The notes below the pieces were generated by a model. That model did not search any database, was not told the origin of the DNA, and saw only the letters and a list, made by a program, of their open reading frames with translations. 36,562 bases of DNA from the NCBI GenBank assembly GCA_017405875.1, contig JAFQZM010000013.1:65709-102270 (forward strand), read 5' to 3'. This document shows, in pieces, positions 1-7,756 of this stretch. Each line of letters starts with the position of its first letter. The first letter of the stretch is position 1. Origin of the DNA: a bacterium (lineage in GTDB: Bacteria; UBP6; UBA1177). The position numbers and the translations under genes were made by a program.

Positions 1-393
1 ATTTTTCACGGTTATCAGACCGGAAAAAATCTCGAAGAACTTTATCAGAATGCCGATATTTTCGTGCTTCCGTCAATTGTGGATGATGCAGGATACACCG
101 AAGGTTTAGGCACAGTTCTTCTTGAGGCTGCAAATTTTTCGATTCCTTCTATTGGAACGGATGTCGGCGGGATTCCCGACATAATTATCAACAGAAAAAC
201 GGGGCTTTTAGTTCCGCCGAAAGATCCTAATGCTCTTAGCGGTGCAATAAAAACTCTTGCGGAAGATTCGGCTTTGTGCAGAGAACTTACGGAAAACGCT
301 CAGAAACACTTGAAAAACAATTTTTCCTGGGAAGTTATAACGGAAAAGTTCTTCGAAATTTACTCAAAAGCGGTCTCTCAAAATAATATTTAA
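1..393 (+). CDS. Glycosyltransferase family 4 (group 1), C-terminal part, 5' truncated
   Basis: The frame is open from base 1 and ends in TAA at 391-393, so only the last 130 residues are present; the gene starts before the window. They form the nucleotide-sugar-binding half of a GT-B retaining glycosyltransferase. Visible are an HGY..G-NLEELYQNADIFVLPS segment, the E-x7-E stretch (EGLGTVLLEA) that contacts the donor sugar nucleotide in this family, then GTDVGGIPDII and a GLLVPPKDP turn, all classic GT4 signatures. Such enzymes act on the cytoplasmic membrane face, usually in lipopolysaccharide, exopolysaccharide or glycolipid synthesis. Acceptor and sugar cannot be told. No sign of frame damage. 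The next gene follows after 60 bases with its own SD. Confidence 0.88.
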   Translation: MFHGYQTGKNLEELYQNADIFVLPSIVDDAGYTEGLGTVLLEAANFSIPSIGTDVGGIPDIIINRKTGLLVPPKDPNALSGAIKTLAEDSALCRELTENAQKHLKNNFSWEVITEKFFEIYSKAVSQNNI

Positions 394-398
394 TTTTA

Positions 399-426
399 TT
401 GATGTTTTTTTGTAGTGTGGTAAAAA
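399..426 (+). promoter_or_regulatory. Possible sigma70-type promoter for the GspE/PilB gene
   Basis: TTGATG (399-404), 16-nt spacer, TAAAAA (421-426). The -10 is poor, so this is tentative. It lies between the glycosyltransferase stop and the SD AAAGGAG just before the ATG at 454. Confidence 0.3.
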
Positions 427-453
427 TCACCGTTTTTTGAAAAAGGAGTTCGA

Positions 454-2196
454 ATGAAAATAGAGCTTACCCCTTCGATTCTTCTCGATATGCTTGAAGA
501 ATATTCGGTGATAAACAAAAGCCAGAAGGAGCTGATTCTTTCAAGGCGCGACTACTACGAGTCGATGTTTCAGAACAACTTCCGCAGGGAACCTTTCGTG
601 ACGGAGCTTGTCGCTTTTGCGTGCGAAGGTGAAAAGATCAAGTGCGAAGAAGAGCAGCTTTTAAAGCTGATTGCGGCGCGCAGCGGCTGCGAATACATGG
701 TTATCGACCCGCTGAAAATCGATTCGCAGCTTGTGGTCAAGCTGATAAGCGCAAAATACGGCAAACTAAACAGGCTCATTCCGCTTTACAAAGAGGGTGA
801 CGCTCTTGTCGTCGCGATGGCAGACCCGTTCAGAATGGATCTCATCGACCAACTTTCGACATCATGCGGATGCGAAATAATTCCTGTTGTCGCTTCGGCG
901 CAGGAAATCGATAAAACCATCGACGATCTTTTCGGTTTCAAAAAGTCGATAAAAGCTGCAGCAGACGATCATTCCAAAGAAAATTACAACAATCTGGAAA
1001 ACCTCACCGGTCTCGGTCAGGCAAAAAATATGGACGACAAGCATATCATCAATGCTGTCGACTATATGCTGAAATACGCGATCGAGCAGGAAGCAAGCGA
1101 CATTCACATTGAGCCTAAACCCGCCGAAACTCTGATCCGCTTCAGGCTTGACGGCGTTCTCCACACTATTTATTCGTTTCCTGCAGAGGCACACCTTCCA
1201 TTCTTAAGCCGTCTAAAAATGCTTGCAAAAATGGATATCGCCGAAAAAAGGCGCCCGCAGGACGGCAGAATAAAAGTTCTCACCGAAACGGGTCAGACTG
1301 TTGAGCTCCGTGCCAGCACTATTCCGGTAGTCAGCGGAGAAAAAATGGTTCTCCGTATTTTGGAATCAGGCAATTTCATCAAAGATATCAGCAACATAGG
1401 CTTTACCGACGAGCAGAAGAAATCTTTCGAAGAGGCGATGAAAAAGTCTTACGGAATGGTGCTTGTCACAGGTCCTACGGGAAGCGGAAAATCAACAACG
1501 CTCTATTCGACTCTGAAAACCATGGCTTCTCCCGAAATCAACATAATCTCCGTTGAAGACCCTATCGAAATCGTGATAAACGAAATCAACCAGATGGGTG
1601 TCAACGTCAAAGCGGGAATCACTTTTTCAAGCGCGCTGCGCCACATTTTAAGGCAGGATCCCGACATCGTCATGATAGGCGAGATCCGTGACAAAGAGAC
1701 CGCCGCAAATGCTGTTCAGGCGGCACTTACAGGACACCTGGTGCTTTCGACGCTCCACACGAACGATACCGCGACCGCAGTTGAGCGTCTCGGAGACTTG
1801 GGAGTCGAACCTTTCCTTATCGCAAGCGTTCTCAATGCCGTCGTCGCACAGAGACTTGTCAGAAGAGTCTGCCCGCACTGCGCTTTCACCCGCGAAATGA
1901 CTGAGGAAGAAAAGATCACGCTTCACCTTCCGCTTGAACATACCTACAAAATCAGAGATTCGGAAGGTTGCGTCAAATGCCGCTTTACCGGCTACAAAGG
2001 AAGAACTGCAATAGTCGAATATATGCCGGTAACGGCAAAAATGCGTTCACTGATTTCATCGGGCGCAACTACCGAAGAGCTCAGAAACAACGCGGTTATG
2101 GACGGAATGATGACTTTGAAGGAAGCTGCGATCCGCAAACTTGCCGACGGCGTCACGACTTTCAGCGAAATCGTAAAAGCGCTTTACTATGATTGA
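454..2196 (+). CDS. GspE/PilB-family type II secretion / type IV pilus assembly ATPase
   Basis: Hexameric cytoplasmic ATPase that drives pilin or pseudopilin polymerisation. The 580 residues have family-typical length and order. Residues about 60-160 are an MshEN-type N-domain. The core has a Walker A GPTGSGKST (340-348), an Asp box (DP at 369-370), Walker B DPDIVMIGEIRD (402-413) and a His box STLHTNDT (432-439). A tetracysteine zinc site is formed by C473-x2-C476 and C506-x2-C509, seen in GspE and PilB but not in the retraction ATPase PilT. Nothing nearby (no pilC, gspF or pilin) decides between type IV pilus and type II secretion, so no symbol is given. SD AAAGGAG precedes the ATG at good spacing. 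The next gene's SD lies just past the stop, suggesting co-transcription. Confidence 0.93.
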   Translation: MKIELTPSILLDMLEEYSVINKSQKELILSRRDYYESMFQNNFRREPFVTELVAFACEGEKIKCEEEQLLKLIAARSGCEYMVIDPLKIDSQLVVKLISAKYGKLNRLIPLYKEGDALVVAMADPFRMDLIDQLSTSCGCEIIPVVASAQEIDKTIDDLFGFKKSIKAAADDHSKENYNNLENLTGLGQAKNMDDKHIINAVDYMLKYAIEQEASDIHIEPKPAETLIRFRLDGVLHTIYSFPAEAHLPFLSRLKMLAKMDIAEKRRPQDGRIKVLTETGQTVELRASTIPVVSGEKMVLRILESGNFIKDISNIGFTDEQKKSFEEAMKKSYGMVLVTGPTGSGKSTTLYSTLKTMASPEINIISVEDPIEIVINEINQMGVNVKAGITFSSALRHILRQDPDIVMIGEIRDKETAANAVQAALTGHLVLSTLHTNDTATAVERLGDLGVEPFLIASVLNAVVAQRLVRRVCPHCAFTREMTEEEKITLHLPLEHTYKIRDSEGCVKCRFTGYKGRTAIVEYMPVTAKMRSLISSGATTEELRNNAVMDGMMTLKEAAIRKLADGVTTFSEIVKALYYD

Positions 2197-2215
2197 TAAA
2201 CAGAAGAGGTCAAAC

Positions 2216-3451
2216 ATGAAAAAAAGTCTTAAAATCTACATAATTGCGGCGTTGTTCACCGCATTTGCGCTTGTTTCATGCAGCAACAACATTGAAGGTT
2301 TCGAAACCAGCGACCGGATGCTTTCGCTCACGACTTTCAACGCAAAAATGACCGACGATCTCGCATTTAAAGGCAAAAGATTCAAGAAAATGGAATTTGT
2401 TTTAGCCGAAAACACGAGTGATATCCTCTGTATTCAGGATCTTTACGGCGAGAACAGTAAAAAAACAAAAATTATTGATGAAGTCCGCAATATGCTGAAA
2501 AGAGATTACGGCTACGACTACGCGCTTTATGCAAAAACGAGCAATGAAGACGACGACCTTGAACATACCTCAGCTCAGACTATTCCGGCCTCATGCTCAA
2601 CGGAAGACATTACTCCGGTACTCTCATGCGTCATGCAGAACTGTTCCGACTACGATGCGGCATGTATCGTACAGAACTGCTGGCAGAGTTTTCTCGAACT
2701 TCCGGCAGATTGCCGAAACTGTATGATAGGAAACGGGGTTGAAGCCATTGCGGGCGGCAATTATCAGGAGATCCTCACAACATGCATGACGGAAACCAGA
2801 ATTCCGGCAAAAAAACTTAAATACGAGTTCGACGGAAACAGCGGTGTCCTTCTTGCGTCAAAACTTCCAATGTCGAACAAAACACCAGTAAAATTAAGAT
2901 CTTTCGGCAGATTGCGTACCGCTGTTGCAGCCAATGTCGAAAAAGACGGTATCGGCAAAATACAGGTTATCTGCACCGGACTTTCACCAGTGAGCGAAAC
3001 CGAATACGACGGCTTCGGCGAAAGCTGGGAAGACGAACAGCTGACTCAGATCGAACAGATCCTTGCAATTCCGGTCAGTGACGACGTTGTCCAGCGCATA
3101 ATTTTGGGCGATTTCGACGGAAACACTGCAGCCGGAAACATCCGCGAACACAACCCTGCACCGGTCGCACTTCTTGAAGAAAACGGCTGGTACGATCCCT
3201 ATTTCGATGTCGAGCCGAAAGAAGAACTCGACTGCACGCTCTGTCCCGACAATCCTTTCGTTTCGGACGAAGCGCAGGAATCGGTTCCCGACCACATCTT
3301 CTTTCTGGAGAAAAAAGGCTACGAATTTTCATCGGAAAGAATTTTCCTCAACGAATTCACCGATTTCGACATGGAACATCAGACAAAAACCAGCTATTCC
3401 GTCTCCGATCACTACGGAATTACAACCGTCATGAGCATTGAAAATAAATAA
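2216..3451 (+). CDS. Endonuclease/exonuclease/phosphatase (EEP)-fold lipoprotein with a Cys-rich insert
   Basis: Predicted exported lipoprotein of 411 residues. I choose the ATG at 2216, not the one at 2189, because SD AGAGG (2204-2209) sits 6 nt upstream and translation then begins directly with a signal peptide (MKKS, hydrophobic core, lipobox LVSC with C22). The body shows the DNase I-like EEP plan: TTFN (N42), DILCIQD (68-75), ILGDFDGN (296-303), DHIFF (359-363) and SDHYG (397-401). Two metal or active-site positions look altered: the usual QE is QD at 74-75 and the usual GDFN is GDFD at 298-301. Residues 127-190 hold eight cysteines and look like an insertion in the domain, probably disulfide-bonded outside the cytoplasm. 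Substrate unknown; phosphodiesterase or sphingomyelinase-like activity is possible but not shown. Confidence 0.8.
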   Translation: MKKSLKIYIIAALFTAFALVSCSNNIEGFETSDRMLSLTTFNAKMTDDLAFKGKRFKKMEFVLAENTSDILCIQDLYGENSKKTKIIDEVRNMLKRDYGYDYALYAKTSNEDDDLEHTSAQTIPASCSTEDITPVLSCVMQNCSDYDAACIVQNCWQSFLELPADCRNCMIGNGVEAIAGGNYQEILTTCMTETRIPAKKLKYEFDGNSGVLLASKLPMSNKTPVKLRSFGRLRTAVAANVEKDGIGKIQVICTGLSPVSETEYDGFGESWEDEQLTQIEQILAIPVSDDVVQRIILGDFDGNTAAGNIREHNPAPVALLEENGWYDPYFDVEPKEELDCTLCPDNPFVSDEAQESVPDHIFFLEKKGYEFSSERIFLNEFTDFDMEHQTKTSYSVSDHYGITTVMSIENK

Positions 3452-3475
3452 GCAACCCTGGTTTTCAGCGGAAAT

Positions 3476-3525
3476 TTGACAATTTTTGTGTAACGATTAA
3501 AAAAGCACGTCGTTTTGGGTATTAT
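3476..3525 (+). promoter_or_regulatory. Promoter region of the acyl carrier protein gene
   Basis: A perfect -35 TTGACA at 3476-3481 is followed after 16 nt by TAAAAA (3498-3503). A better -10, TATTAT, lies at 3520-3525 with a weak -35 (TTAAAA, 3497-3502) at 17 nt. Either or both could be used. Confidence 0.4.
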
Positions 3526-3542
3526 GAAACTTGGAGGATAAA

Positions 3543-3791
3543 ATGGAAAGAAACGAAATCTTGGAAAAGGTTATAAAGCTTGCGAAAGAAAAGCTGGTTC
3601 CAAAGAAAAATATCGAAATCAAGGAAACTTCCTATTTTCAGGAAGATCTCAACGCCGATTCCATTGATATCACCGATTTTGCCATGGAACTTGAAAACGT
3701 CTTCAACATCAAGATGGACGACAAGGATATGGACAACATCAAAACCATCGGTGACGCGGTCGATCTTATTTACAAAAATCAGCCGAAATAA
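3543..3791 (+). CDS. acpP: Acyl carrier protein
   Basis: Small acidic four-helix carrier of 82 residues that holds acyl chains on a phosphopantetheine arm. The attachment serine is S40 in the motif LNADSIDITDF (usual form LGADSLDxVEL), and the acidic helix II (ELENVFNIKMDD) that docks to partner enzymes follows. The ATG at 3543 is chosen because GGAGG (3533-3537) sits 5 nt upstream; a TTG at 3531 would overlap the SD. It stands alone, with its own promoter region upstream and no fab genes next to it. It could therefore be the fatty-acid ACP or a dedicated carrier for another pathway; length and motif fit the housekeeping type. Confidence 0.88.
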   Translation: MERNEILEKVIKLAKEKLVPKKNIEIKETSYFQEDLNADSIDITDFAMELENVFNIKMDDKDMDNIKTIGDAVDLIYKNQPK

Positions 3792-3845
3792 ACTGACTCA
3801 ACACTAAAAAATCGCTTTAACCCCTCTTTTTCCGCCTCCATTTTT

Positions 3846-3873
3846 TTGAATTATATATAAAATATTATATATT
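3846..3873 (+). promoter_or_regulatory. Promoter for the gmk-spoT run
   Basis: TTGAAT (3846-3851), 16-nt spacer, TATATT (3868-3873) inside a very AT-rich, nearly palindromic stretch. The start of transcription would fall near 3880, only about 5 nt before the first ATG of gmk, which favours the downstream TTG start at 3909. Confidence 0.45.
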
Positions 3874-3884
3874 ACCGCGGTTTT

Positions 3885-4535
3885 ATGAAAAATGAATCGG
3901 AGTTTGCCTTGAACGACTCAAAACATACTGATCACGGTAAAATTTTCGTTATTTCGGCTCCGTCAGGCGCGGGAAAAACCACTTTGGTAGGACTTCTGCG
4001 CGAGCGCTTTCCGCTCCTTGCCGAATCAGTTTCATGCACGACAAGAAATCCTCGCGGACACGAAGTTGACGGTGTTGACTACTTTTTTCTTTCAAAAGAT
4101 GAGTTTTTTGCAAAGAGAGAGGCCGGACTTTTTGCAGAATGGGCTGAAGTCCACGGCAATTTCTACGGGACTCCGCTCGATTTCCTGCAGAAGCAGCTTG
4201 AGAGCGGCAAAGACATAATCTGCGATATCGACTATCAGGGCGCGATAAACATCAAAAAAGCCTTTCCGGAAGAGGCGGTTCTCATTCTCGTGCTGCCTCC
4301 TTCGATGGAAGAACTAGAATCGCGTCTCCGTCTGCGGGCGACCGATAATCCCGAAGTTATCAAAACGCGGCTTCACAATGCGAAAAACGAGATTCTGCAC
4401 TATCCGCACTTCGATTTTGTTGTGGTAAACAACGACCTGAATACTGCAGCAGCCCAGATGACAGCGATAATTTCTGCGCATACAGACTCTTCGATATTCC
4501 ACAACATGGAGACTATAAAAAAACTTACGGAGTAA
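3885..4535 (+). CDS. gmk: Guanylate kinase
   Basis: Phosphorylates GMP (or dGMP) to GDP with ATP. The P-loop SAPSGAGKTT, the GMP-binding SCTTRNPRGHEVDGVDYFF segment, the EWAEVHGNFYGT loop and the DIDYQGA motif are all present, so activity is expected. Total length from the first ATG is 216 residues. That ATG has no SD and would lie only ~5 nt from the predicted transcription start. An in-frame TTG at 3909 has CGGAG (3898-3902) 6 nt upstream and would give 208 residues, starting 10 residues before KIFVISAP; this may be the true start. The stop codon overlaps the SD of the next gene, spoT, so the two are co-translated. In this order GMP kinase feeds the GDP/GTP pool that (p)ppGpp is made from. 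Confidence 0.95.
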   Translation: MKNESEFALNDSKHTDHGKIFVISAPSGAGKTTLVGLLRERFPLLAESVSCTTRNPRGHEVDGVDYFFLSKDEFFAKREAGLFAEWAEVHGNFYGTPLDFLQKQLESGKDIICDIDYQGAINIKKAFPEEAVLILVLPPSMEELESRLRLRATDNPEVIKTRLHNAKNEILHYPHFDFVVVNNDLNTAAAQMTAIISAHTDSSIFHNMETIKKLTE

Positions 4536-4536
4536 A

Positions 4537-6855
4537 ATGGACAAAAAGAAACTGCTCTCCATTTTAAAAAGCGAACTTTACATCAACATTCCGAAAGTTG
4601 TGAGACCCGATTCGATAATCCGCGAGGTCGAGAAACACTCCGGAATCAAAGATCCCGATGAACTTGCAGCCATCACAGGCAGGATCCATCAGGCGATCGC
4701 GATGGCTTCGGCAGCACACAGCGGAATCGTGAGAAAAAGCGGCGAACCTTACATTTTCCATCCATACACCGTCGCATACCTTCTGGCCGTAAGCGGAATG
4801 GATGACGACTGCGTCATTGCAGGACTTCTTCACGACACGGTCGAAGATACGAGCATGACTGTCGAAGAAATCGAAGCGGCTTTCGGAAAAAATGTCGCAA
4901 ACCTTGTCGACGGCGTTACGAAACTCACCGAAATCAGGGAAAAAATCGAAAACGAAGAGATCTGCCGCAAACTAACGCGTGAAGAAAAGCAGGCGACCGC
5001 GATAAAAAAACTTCTCACTTTCGCACAGAACGATTCGCGGATAATCATAATCAAGCTTTTTGACCGTCTGCATAACATGATGACGCTTGACGCGATGGTT
5101 GCGGAAAAGCAGAAAAGGATCGCTCTGGAGACGCTCAATCTCTATGTTCCATTAGCTCACAGGCTAGGGATCTACTGGCTGAAAGAGGCTCTCGAAGCGC
5201 TTGCCTTCTACTTCGGATTTCCCGAAGAATGGGCAGAAATTGACCGCTGCGTAAATGCGACTTATCCAAATCTCGCGGCGCTGACTGCCTCTCTCGATGA
5301 AAAAACGAAAAATGTTTTTGCCTCCCTTGCACCTAATATGGCGAAAAAAATTGAGAGGGTTTACTGCAAAACGAAGTCGTATTACTACATTTACACGAAA
5401 ACGCTGAAAAAAAATCTCGAAGTAGGCGACCTCAAAAACATCCTGGCAGTCAGAATAGTCCTCAAAACCAACGACGTTTTCGACTGCTACACGGTGCTCG
5501 GAATGCTCCATCTTTTCCCGGGTTTCTCACTTGTTCAGCGTTATCTCAAGGACTATATCGCAACTCCGAAAGTGAACGGCTACCAGTCGCTCCACACGCT
5601 GATAAGATACGGAGAATACTTCGTGGAATTCCAGATCTGCACTGATCAGATGGAGCGTGTCGCGCAGGAAGGACAGCTTTCAAAGTGGAAAACCAAAAAC
5701 GATCCCGCCTACAAAGATACTCTCGCGGAGTGGCTCAAATCGATTTTCAGCGAACTTATCGATTCGTCGTCAAAGCCCGAAGCTTTCGTCAGCGACATCG
5801 AAACGCTGCTTCCGCTCGACAAAATGATAGTTTTCACTCCGACAGGCGAAGAAATTTCGCTTCCCGAAGGTGCGACGCTTCTCGATTTTGCGTACGCCAT
5901 CCACAGTGACCTCGGCGAAAAGTGCATCGGCGGAACGGTAAACGGCAAACGTGCGACGATAAGTCAGGTTCTGCAGAGCAAGGATGAAGTAAAAATCGAA
6001 ACCGCAGAAAACCAGAATCCGCGCGAAGACTGGCTCGATTTCGTCAAAACGCAGCGGGCAAAACAGTTCATCAAACGCTATCTGCAGAAGCAGCAGGACA
6101 AAATTCTGGAAAACAAAGGGCGCGACATTTTAAAACCGCTTTTCGTCTCGCAGGAAAGGGGCGAATTTTTCGATACTCTCGAAAAACAGCGCGCATTTAC
6201 AAGTTTCGCAAAAAAATATTCGCTGCCGAAGCAGAACACTCTGAGCACGTTTTTCATCAAGACTGCAACCGGAGAACTAAAACTCGAATCGGTCATCGAG
6301 GCGTTTTTCTCTTCCGACGAGATTTCGAGGCTCATAAACGCTTTTCCGCGCAGAGTCGCACCTCTTTTCGTACTTCAGGACGCAAGAACGGAAGATCTTT
6401 CTCCGATTTTCATTAAGGATATCGGCATGATAAGCGACTACAAAATCGCGCGCTGCTGCCAGCCTGCTGAAGGAGACATCGTTGCCGCCGTGGTTTCATC
6501 GGATGAAGGCTACATCCTCCACAAGCACAAATGTCCGAAAATCGCGAAAATAGATGCTGAACATCTGAAGGAAAACGTTTACTGGTTCGAATATCCGCGC
6601 TACGAAATTTCGTTCATCATCAGCCTCCAGAACAGAAAAGGGGCGCTTATGGAGCTTGCAAACGAACTCAGCGACAAAAACTTCAACATTTCGAGCCTTC
6701 ACCTCAACGCCGACGACGCCGATGAATACACCGGAAAAGTTTACGTCACGGTTCAGGGCTCGAACATCCAAAGTGTTGAAAATCTTAAGGAATCACTCAA
6801 AGACAAAGAAGTTATCATAGATTTTAAAATCAATAACATCAATTACAGAGGTTAA
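4537..6855 (+). CDS. spoT: RelA/SpoT family (p)ppGpp hydrolase with a substituted synthetase site
   Basis: Bifunctional-type stringent-response protein, 772 residues. Order: HD hydrolase (about 40-200), synthetase (about 265-390), TGS (428-490), CC/zinc-finger-like domain with RCCQPAEGD (639-647), ACT (690-765). Hydrolase residues look intact: H61, H75, H99-D100, E103-D104 and the FDRLHNMMTL segment (175-184). In the synthetase, an ungapped comparison with E. coli SpoT from memory gives Asn301 where the catalytic Asp (IMDIYAFR) should be, Cys368 for Arg in EVQIRT, Gln377 for Glu and Lys383 for His in AHW. Glu364 is kept. I infer a working hydrolase and a weak or dead synthetase. Starts 1 nt after gmk; dapA follows after 1 nt, so all three are one transcript. 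Confidence 0.93.
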   Translation: MDKKKLLSILKSELYINIPKVVRPDSIIREVEKHSGIKDPDELAAITGRIHQAIAMASAAHSGIVRKSGEPYIFHPYTVAYLLAVSGMDDDCVIAGLLHDTVEDTSMTVEEIEAAFGKNVANLVDGVTKLTEIREKIENEEICRKLTREEKQATAIKKLLTFAQNDSRIIIIKLFDRLHNMMTLDAMVAEKQKRIALETLNLYVPLAHRLGIYWLKEALEALAFYFGFPEEWAEIDRCVNATYPNLAALTASLDEKTKNVFASLAPNMAKKIERVYCKTKSYYYIYTKTLKKNLEVGDLKNILAVRIVLKTNDVFDCYTVLGMLHLFPGFSLVQRYLKDYIATPKVNGYQSLHTLIRYGEYFVEFQICTDQMERVAQEGQLSKWKTKNDPAYKDTLAEWLKSIFSELIDSSSKPEAFVSDIETLLPLDKMIVFTPTGEEISLPEGATLLDFAYAIHSDLGEKCIGGTVNGKRATISQVLQSKDEVKIETAENQNPREDWLDFVKTQRAKQFIKRYLQKQQDKILENKGRDILKPLFVSQERGEFFDTLEKQRAFTSFAKKYSLPKQNTLSTFFIKTATGELKLESVIEAFFSSDEISRLINAFPRRVAPLFVLQDARTEDLSPIFIKDIGMISDYKIARCCQPAEGDIVAAVVSSDEGYILHKHKCPKIAKIDAEHLKENVYWFEYPRYEISFIISLQNRKGALMELANELSDKNFNISSLHLNADDADEYTGKVYVTVQGSNIQSVENLKESLKDKEVIIDFKINNINYRG

Positions 6856-6856
6856 A

Positions 6857-7738
6857 ATGAAAGGTGTTTACACAGCTATCGTCACCCCGTTCAAAGAGTC
6901 GGGGAAAATCGATTTCGATGCATTCGGAAAACTGCTTGAAGGGCAGGTAAAAGCCAAGGTTTCGGGCGTTGTCGTTGCAGGAACGACGGGCGAAGGAGCG
7001 ACTTTGAATCACGAGGAAAAAGAGGAGCTTTTCCGCTTCACGAAAGAACATTGTCCGACTTTGGACCTTGTTGCCGGCACTGGAACCAACAATACCGCCG
7101 ACAGCGTAAAACAGACCGAAATCGCCCTCGAAGCAGGTTTTGAAAAAGTCCTAATCGTGACGCCTTACTACAATAAACCGACCCCGAAAGGTCTTTTCGC
7201 GCACTACAGCGCAGTCGCGGTAACAGGGGCAAAAATAGTGCTTTACAACGTTCCGGGAAGGACAGGGCTCAATATCGCTCCTGCAGCTCTTAAAATGATA
7301 ACCGAGATCAAAAACGTCGTCGCAGTCAAAGAGGCTACCGGCGATCTCGGAAGACTCGCCGACTATCTCGACGCGGTCGGAACAGAGCGCTTCGACTTCC
7401 TTTCGGGCGACGATTTTACGGTCGTTCCCTTCATTTCGATGGGCGGAAAAGGTGTCATCAGCGTTCTTTCGAACATCTACCCCGAAGTCTGCGTGAAAAT
7501 GGTCAATGCGGCACTTTCCGGCGATTTTGCAACAGCGGCTAAGATCCAGCTTGCAACAAACAAGATCAACCACGCGATGTTCATGGAATCTAACCCGCTT
7601 CCTGTAAAAGAGGCTCTTCATTTGATGAAGAAATGCGGAAACGTTTTCCGCGCACCTCTTGCGAATATGGAAGAAGCAAATTTAGCTAAACTTACCGATA
7701 TAATTAAAGATTTTGAAGGAATCAAAGCAACTTTATAA
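6857..7738 (+). CDS. dapA: 4-hydroxy-tetrahydrodipicolinate synthase
   Basis: Class I aldolase that condenses pyruvate with aspartate semialdehyde in the diaminopimelate/lysine pathway, cytoplasmic. The 293 residues match family length. Seen: GTTGEGATL (42-50) for the pyruvate carboxylate, YYNKP (104-108), catalytic-relay Tyr130 and Arg135 in LYNVPGRTG, and Schiff-base Lys158 in VAVKEATGD. All active-site residues expected of DapA are present, which separates it from N-acetylneuraminate lyase and KDG aldolase relatives, although the superfamily makes misassignment possible. SD AGAGG overlaps the end of spoT, which stops 1 nt upstream. It supplies peptidoglycan precursors, a plausible partner for a growth-rate operon. 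Confidence 0.93.
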   Translation: MKGVYTAIVTPFKESGKIDFDAFGKLLEGQVKAKVSGVVVAGTTGEGATLNHEEKEELFRFTKEHCPTLDLVAGTGTNNTADSVKQTEIALEAGFEKVLIVTPYYNKPTPKGLFAHYSAVAVTGAKIVLYNVPGRTGLNIAPAALKMITEIKNVVAVKEATGDLGRLADYLDAVGTERFDFLSGDDFTVVPFISMGGKGVISVLSNIYPEVCVKMVNAALSGDFATAAKIQLATNKINHAMFMESNPLPVKEALHLMKKCGNVFRAPLANMEEANLAKLTDIIKDFEGIKATL

Positions 7739-7756
7739 TCAAAATCCCGAGGAAAA

